This document shows positions 6,641 to 8,618 of a stretch of DNA of 8,618 bases, one piece after another (position 1 is the first letter of the stretch; each line of letters opens with the position of its first letter). The notes under the pieces are model-generated. The model worked only from the letters and a program-made list of their open reading frames with translations. It searched no databases and was not told the DNA's origin. A program made the position numbers and the translations under genes. The DNA comes from Halobacteriales archaeon QS_9_67_15 (GTDB taxonomy: Archaea > Halobacteriota > Halobacteria > Halobacteriales > Haloarculaceae), in assembly GCA_003023165.1 (NCBI GenBank), contig PXSD01000089.1, forward strand, positions 1-8,618, in the 5' to 3' direction.

Positions 6641-6657
6641 TACACTCGGTGGACGCC

Positions 6658-7818
6658 ATGGGATTCGAGCAACGTCAGGACTTCGCGCGCCAGGTCGCCG
6701 ACCTCAACAAGTACGGGCAGGCGTTGAACCAGTGTGAGACCGTCGACGAGGTCGTCTCGCTCACGCTGGAGGCCATCACGATCCTGTTCGAGCTGACGGA
6801 CGGGACCATTGTCGAGGCACGTGGTGGCGACCTGCGAGTCGTCGGGAGCACGAATCCCGAGCTCTCGAGCGGCACGGCACCCGGCGAAGCTGGTCGGGAG
6901 GCGTACGAGACCGGCGAGACGGTCACGTACACCGGCGAGGAGGCCGGCGTCGACCCCGATTCCGACACCACCGCGACGCTCGCGGTCCCGGAGGGTATCG
7001 TCGACGAGACGATCTGCGTGATCGTCGTCCGGTCGCCGACGACCGAGGAGTTCGGCGACGAGGTGGTCCGGCCGATGGAGATCCTCGCGACGCACGCGGC
7101 GACGGCGATCAGCAATATCCGGTCGCGCGAACGGCTCGAACGCGCCCGACAGGACCTGGAGACGCGCAAGGAGATGGTCGAGATGTACGACAGACTCCTG
7201 CGCCACGACATCGGGAACGACCTGCAAGTCATCGCCGGCTTCGCCAACGTCGCCGAAGAACAGATCGAAGACGAGCGAGCGACCGAGTACGTCGGCAAGA
7301 TAGAACGCGCCGCCAGCAACTCCGCCGACCTCATCGACCGCGTCGGCGACCTCGTCACCACGCTCGAGGAGCAACAGGAACCCGAAGCGCGTGACCTCCG
7401 CGACCTGCTCGCCGGCACGGTAGCCGACGTGGACGACCAGTACGAGTCGCTGGACGTCGAGTTCGACGCCGTCGACTTCGAGTATCGCGTCTACGCCGGG
7501 GACCTGCTCGACTCGGTGTTCACCAACGTCCTCAGCAACGCCGCCGTCCACAACGACGGCGACGTGACTGTCGAGATGCGCGCCGAGGAGCCGACACCGG
7601 ACACGGTCACCGTGACGATGGCCGACGACGGCAGCGGTATCCCGCCCGACATCCGCCATGAGATCTTCGAGATGGGCGTCAAAGGACCGGACAGCGAGGG
7701 GACCGGGTTCGGACTCGGGTTCGTCCGCGCGCTAACGGAGTCGTACGGCGGGTCGGTCGCAGTCACGGAGAGCGACGCGGGCGGGGCCGCGTTCCGCGTG
7801 ACGCTCGAACGCGCCTGA
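6658..7818 (+). CDS. soluble GAF-type sensor histidine kinase
   Basis: This 386-residue protein (389 from the GTG at 6649) is a haloarchaeal signal-transduction histidine kinase. Residues about 1-150 form an alpha/beta domain with GAF-like pattern (YGQALNQCETVDEVVSLTLE at the start, LATHAATAISNIRSRERLE at the end), likely the sensor. A coiled coil (about 148-180) leads to the phospho-acceptor H-box RLLRHDIGNDLQVI with His183. The ATPase domain has the N-box NVLSNAAVHN (Asn294), the G1 box DDGSGIP (Asp324) and the G2 box EGTGFGLGFVRA (about 347-358). No membrane segment, signal peptide or receiver domain is seen, so it should sense an intracellular cue. No response regulator lies nearby; it is an orphan, common in haloarchaea. 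ATG 6658 is preferred because it leaves a sensible leader from the TTTAAA box, but GTG 6649 cannot be excluded. The C-terminus ends normally just before a truncated gene. Confidence 0.9.
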   Translation: MGFEQRQDFARQVADLNKYGQALNQCETVDEVVSLTLEAITILFELTDGTIVEARGGDLRVVGSTNPELSSGTAPGEAGREAYETGETVTYTGEEAGVDPDSDTTATLAVPEGIVDETICVIVVRSPTTEEFGDEVVRPMEILATHAATAISNIRSRERLERARQDLETRKEMVEMYDRLLRHDIGNDLQVIAGFANVAEEQIEDERATEYVGKIERAASNSADLIDRVGDLVTTLEEQQEPEARDLRDLLAGTVADVDDQYESLDVEFDAVDFEYRVYAGDLLDSVFTNVLSNAAVHNDGDVTVEMRAEEPTPDTVTVTMADDGSGIPPDIRHEIFEMGVKGPDSEGTGFGLGFVRALTESYGGSVAVTESDAGGAAFRVTLERA

Positions 7819-7825
7819 CCGACCG

Positions 7826-8089
7826 CCGCTCGTCGAGTACCTCCGAGAGGACCCCGAGATCGCCTGCGAGACCTCGACGAACGACGTGCCGTATCGCGGC
7901 GTCCGCGGGGCCGGAACCACCAGCATCGCCCCCGACGAGGACAGGGCCGTCCTCCGCTCGCTCATCGAACGGTACCTCGGCGACGCGGACTCGGAGCTGG
8001 CGAGCTGTCTCCTCTCGCCCGACCGCGAGGAAGTGCGGATCCCGATCGATGTCGACAGTGCGTACGCGTGGGACGTCTCCGGCCGGATG
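7826..8089 (+). pseudogene. remnant of a pyridoxamine 5'-phosphate oxidase-like flavin protein, both ends lost
   Basis: Frame 2 reads a convincing halophile peptide: PLVEYLREDPEIACETSTND, then VPYRGVRGAG, DRAVLRSLIERYLGD, SPDREEVRIPIDV and AYAWDVSGRM. This pattern (YRGVRG strand, LIERYLG helix, Asp/Arg-Glu-Glu-Val strand, final WD..xRM) is the C-terminal half of the haloarchaeal pyridoxamine 5'-phosphate oxidase-family FMN-binding proteins as I remember them. The first 50-70 residues are missing: an in-frame stop lies at 7799-7801, inside the kinase gene, and no ATG/GTG/TTG follows before GTG 7886, which is well inside the domain. The end is also abnormal: after GRM (8087-8089), where such proteins normally finish, the frame runs on through Arg-rich sequence antisense to the next gene, to about 8461. 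Homology begins 7 bp after the kinase stop. Family assignment is from memory and moderate; the truncation is clear. Positions 8090-8171 hold nothing recognisable. Confidence 0.6.
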
Positions 8090-8171
8090 GGCGGCGACTG
8101 GATCCCTCGACGGGACGGGTGGCGACCGAATCGCTCGCGTCGGCCGTACTGCGAGCCGACCGAGCGGAGTC

Positions 8172-8618
8172 TCACTCGATGTCGAGCGAGAGGCCGTCCG
8201 AGGCGAACCGAACGTCGCCGTCGTAGCGGTCGCCGACCGAGTCGAGCATCTCTTCGTGTTCGCCGTCAGTGTGCGGATAGCGGTGCGTCAGGTACACGCG
8301 GCCGATCTCGGCGTCGGCCTCGCCGAGTACTCGTCCGAGTTCGCTCGGAGTCGGATGGTTGTTCACGTCAACCGAGTCCGGGAACGAACAGTCATGTGCC
8401 AGCACCGCGGCACCGTCGGCGAACTCGGCCAGTTCGGGTAACGCCTCGGTGTCGCCGCTGAAGACGAACGCGGGCGGGTCGCCGCCCTCGTCGTCGCTCG
8501 CGCTCTCCTCGGTGAAGCGATAGGCCAGACAGTACATCGAGTGACGGACTTCCATCGCGGCCACGTCGAAGCCGGCGAGAGCGAACGACCCGGGCTCGAC
8601 TTCGCGGAACGTCAGGTC
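8172..8618 (-). CDS. MBL-fold (RNase Z-like) metallo-hydrolase, C-terminal part (5' partial)
   Basis: The minus-strand frame is open from the right edge to TGA at 8172-8174, giving 148 residues beginning DLTFREVEPGSFALAGFDVA. Visible motifs are AMEVRHSMYCLAYRF (His of the substrate/metal region), FVFSGDTEALPELAEFADGA (the SGDT motif, whose Asp bridges the two metals), AVLAHDCSFPD, NHPTPSELGRVL, and VYLTHRYPHTDGEHEE (last metal-binding His region). This is the ordinary C-terminal half of a dinuclear-zinc beta-lactamase-fold hydrolase of the RNase Z/ElaC-like group. The N-terminal HxHxDH motif would lie outside the window. In-frame GTG 8564 is internal, because homology extends upstream of it. 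Family members often have LTHLYP where this has LTHRYP. The substrate (RNA 3' ends or a small molecule) cannot be told from this part. It converges on the PNPOx-like remnant. Confidence 0.85.
   Translation of the reverse strand, partial: DLTFREVEPGSFALAGFDVAAMEVRHSMYCLAYRFTEESASDDEGGDPPAFVFSGDTEALPELAEFADGAAVLAHDCSFPDSVDVNNHPTPSELGRVLGEADAEIGRVYLTHRYPHTDGEHEEMLDSVGDRYDGDVRFASDGLSLDIE

Noticed and set aside
6640..7659. 339-residue minus-strand open frame opposite the histidine kinase
   Set aside because: It is Val/Arg/Asp-rich without motifs, and the kinase H, N and G boxes on the plus strand explain the coding signal.
1..8618. CRISPR array, insertion sequence, integrase, tRNA or rRNA
   Set aside because: No regularly spaced repeats, terminal inverted repeats with a transposase, or cloverleaf-like or rRNA-like sequence was seen by eye. 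Sensitive searches were not possible.

Overview
The window is haloarchaeal chromosomal DNA. It is very GC-rich, and its proteins are strongly acidic (Asp/Glu-rich, few Lys), as in salt-in halophiles. It carries TTTAAA-type archaeal promoter boxes, strong GGAGGTGA ribosome-binding sites and an archaeal pelota gene.

Layout. Positions 2-166 (+) hold the last 54 codons of an unrecognised acidic protein. Converging on it from the minus strand is a folD remnant (204-722) that keeps the catalytic domain of methylene-tetrahydrofolate dehydrogenase/cyclohydrolase and stops inside the NADP-binding signature. A divergent intergenic region (723-939) has a perfect 7-bp inverted repeat next to a TATA-like box. 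It precedes a tight operon, coxG-coxS-coxL-coxM (940-5346, +), for a molybdenum hydroxylase of the aerobic CO-dehydrogenase family. CoxL has the form II active-site motif AYRGAGR and the gene order is S-L-M, so this is the form II branch, whose physiological substrate is uncertain. coxM is interrupted between its FAD-binding and C-terminal domains by a frameshift, probably with a small deletion. Next come pelA (pelota, ribosome rescue; 5475-6551), a soluble GAF-type histidine kinase (6658-7818), a remnant of a pyridoxamine 5'-phosphate oxidase-like gene without a usable start or stop (7826-8089), and on the minus strand the C-terminal part of an MBL-fold (RNase Z-like) hydrolase running off the right edge (8172-8618).

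How the genes work together. CoxS (two 2Fe-2S clusters), CoxL (molybdopterin active site) and CoxM (FAD) would form one hydroxylase, and CoxG is an accessory SRPBCC protein. With coxM broken, the complex may lack its flavin subunit unless another CoxM stands in. The other genes look like independent housekeeping or signalling functions.

The most notable signal is decay. Three of the nine genes (folD, coxM, the PNPOx-like gene) are damaged, each differently, beside intact neighbours. No transposase, integrase, CRISPR array, tRNA or rRNA was seen, and I found no convincing new defence or mobile system.
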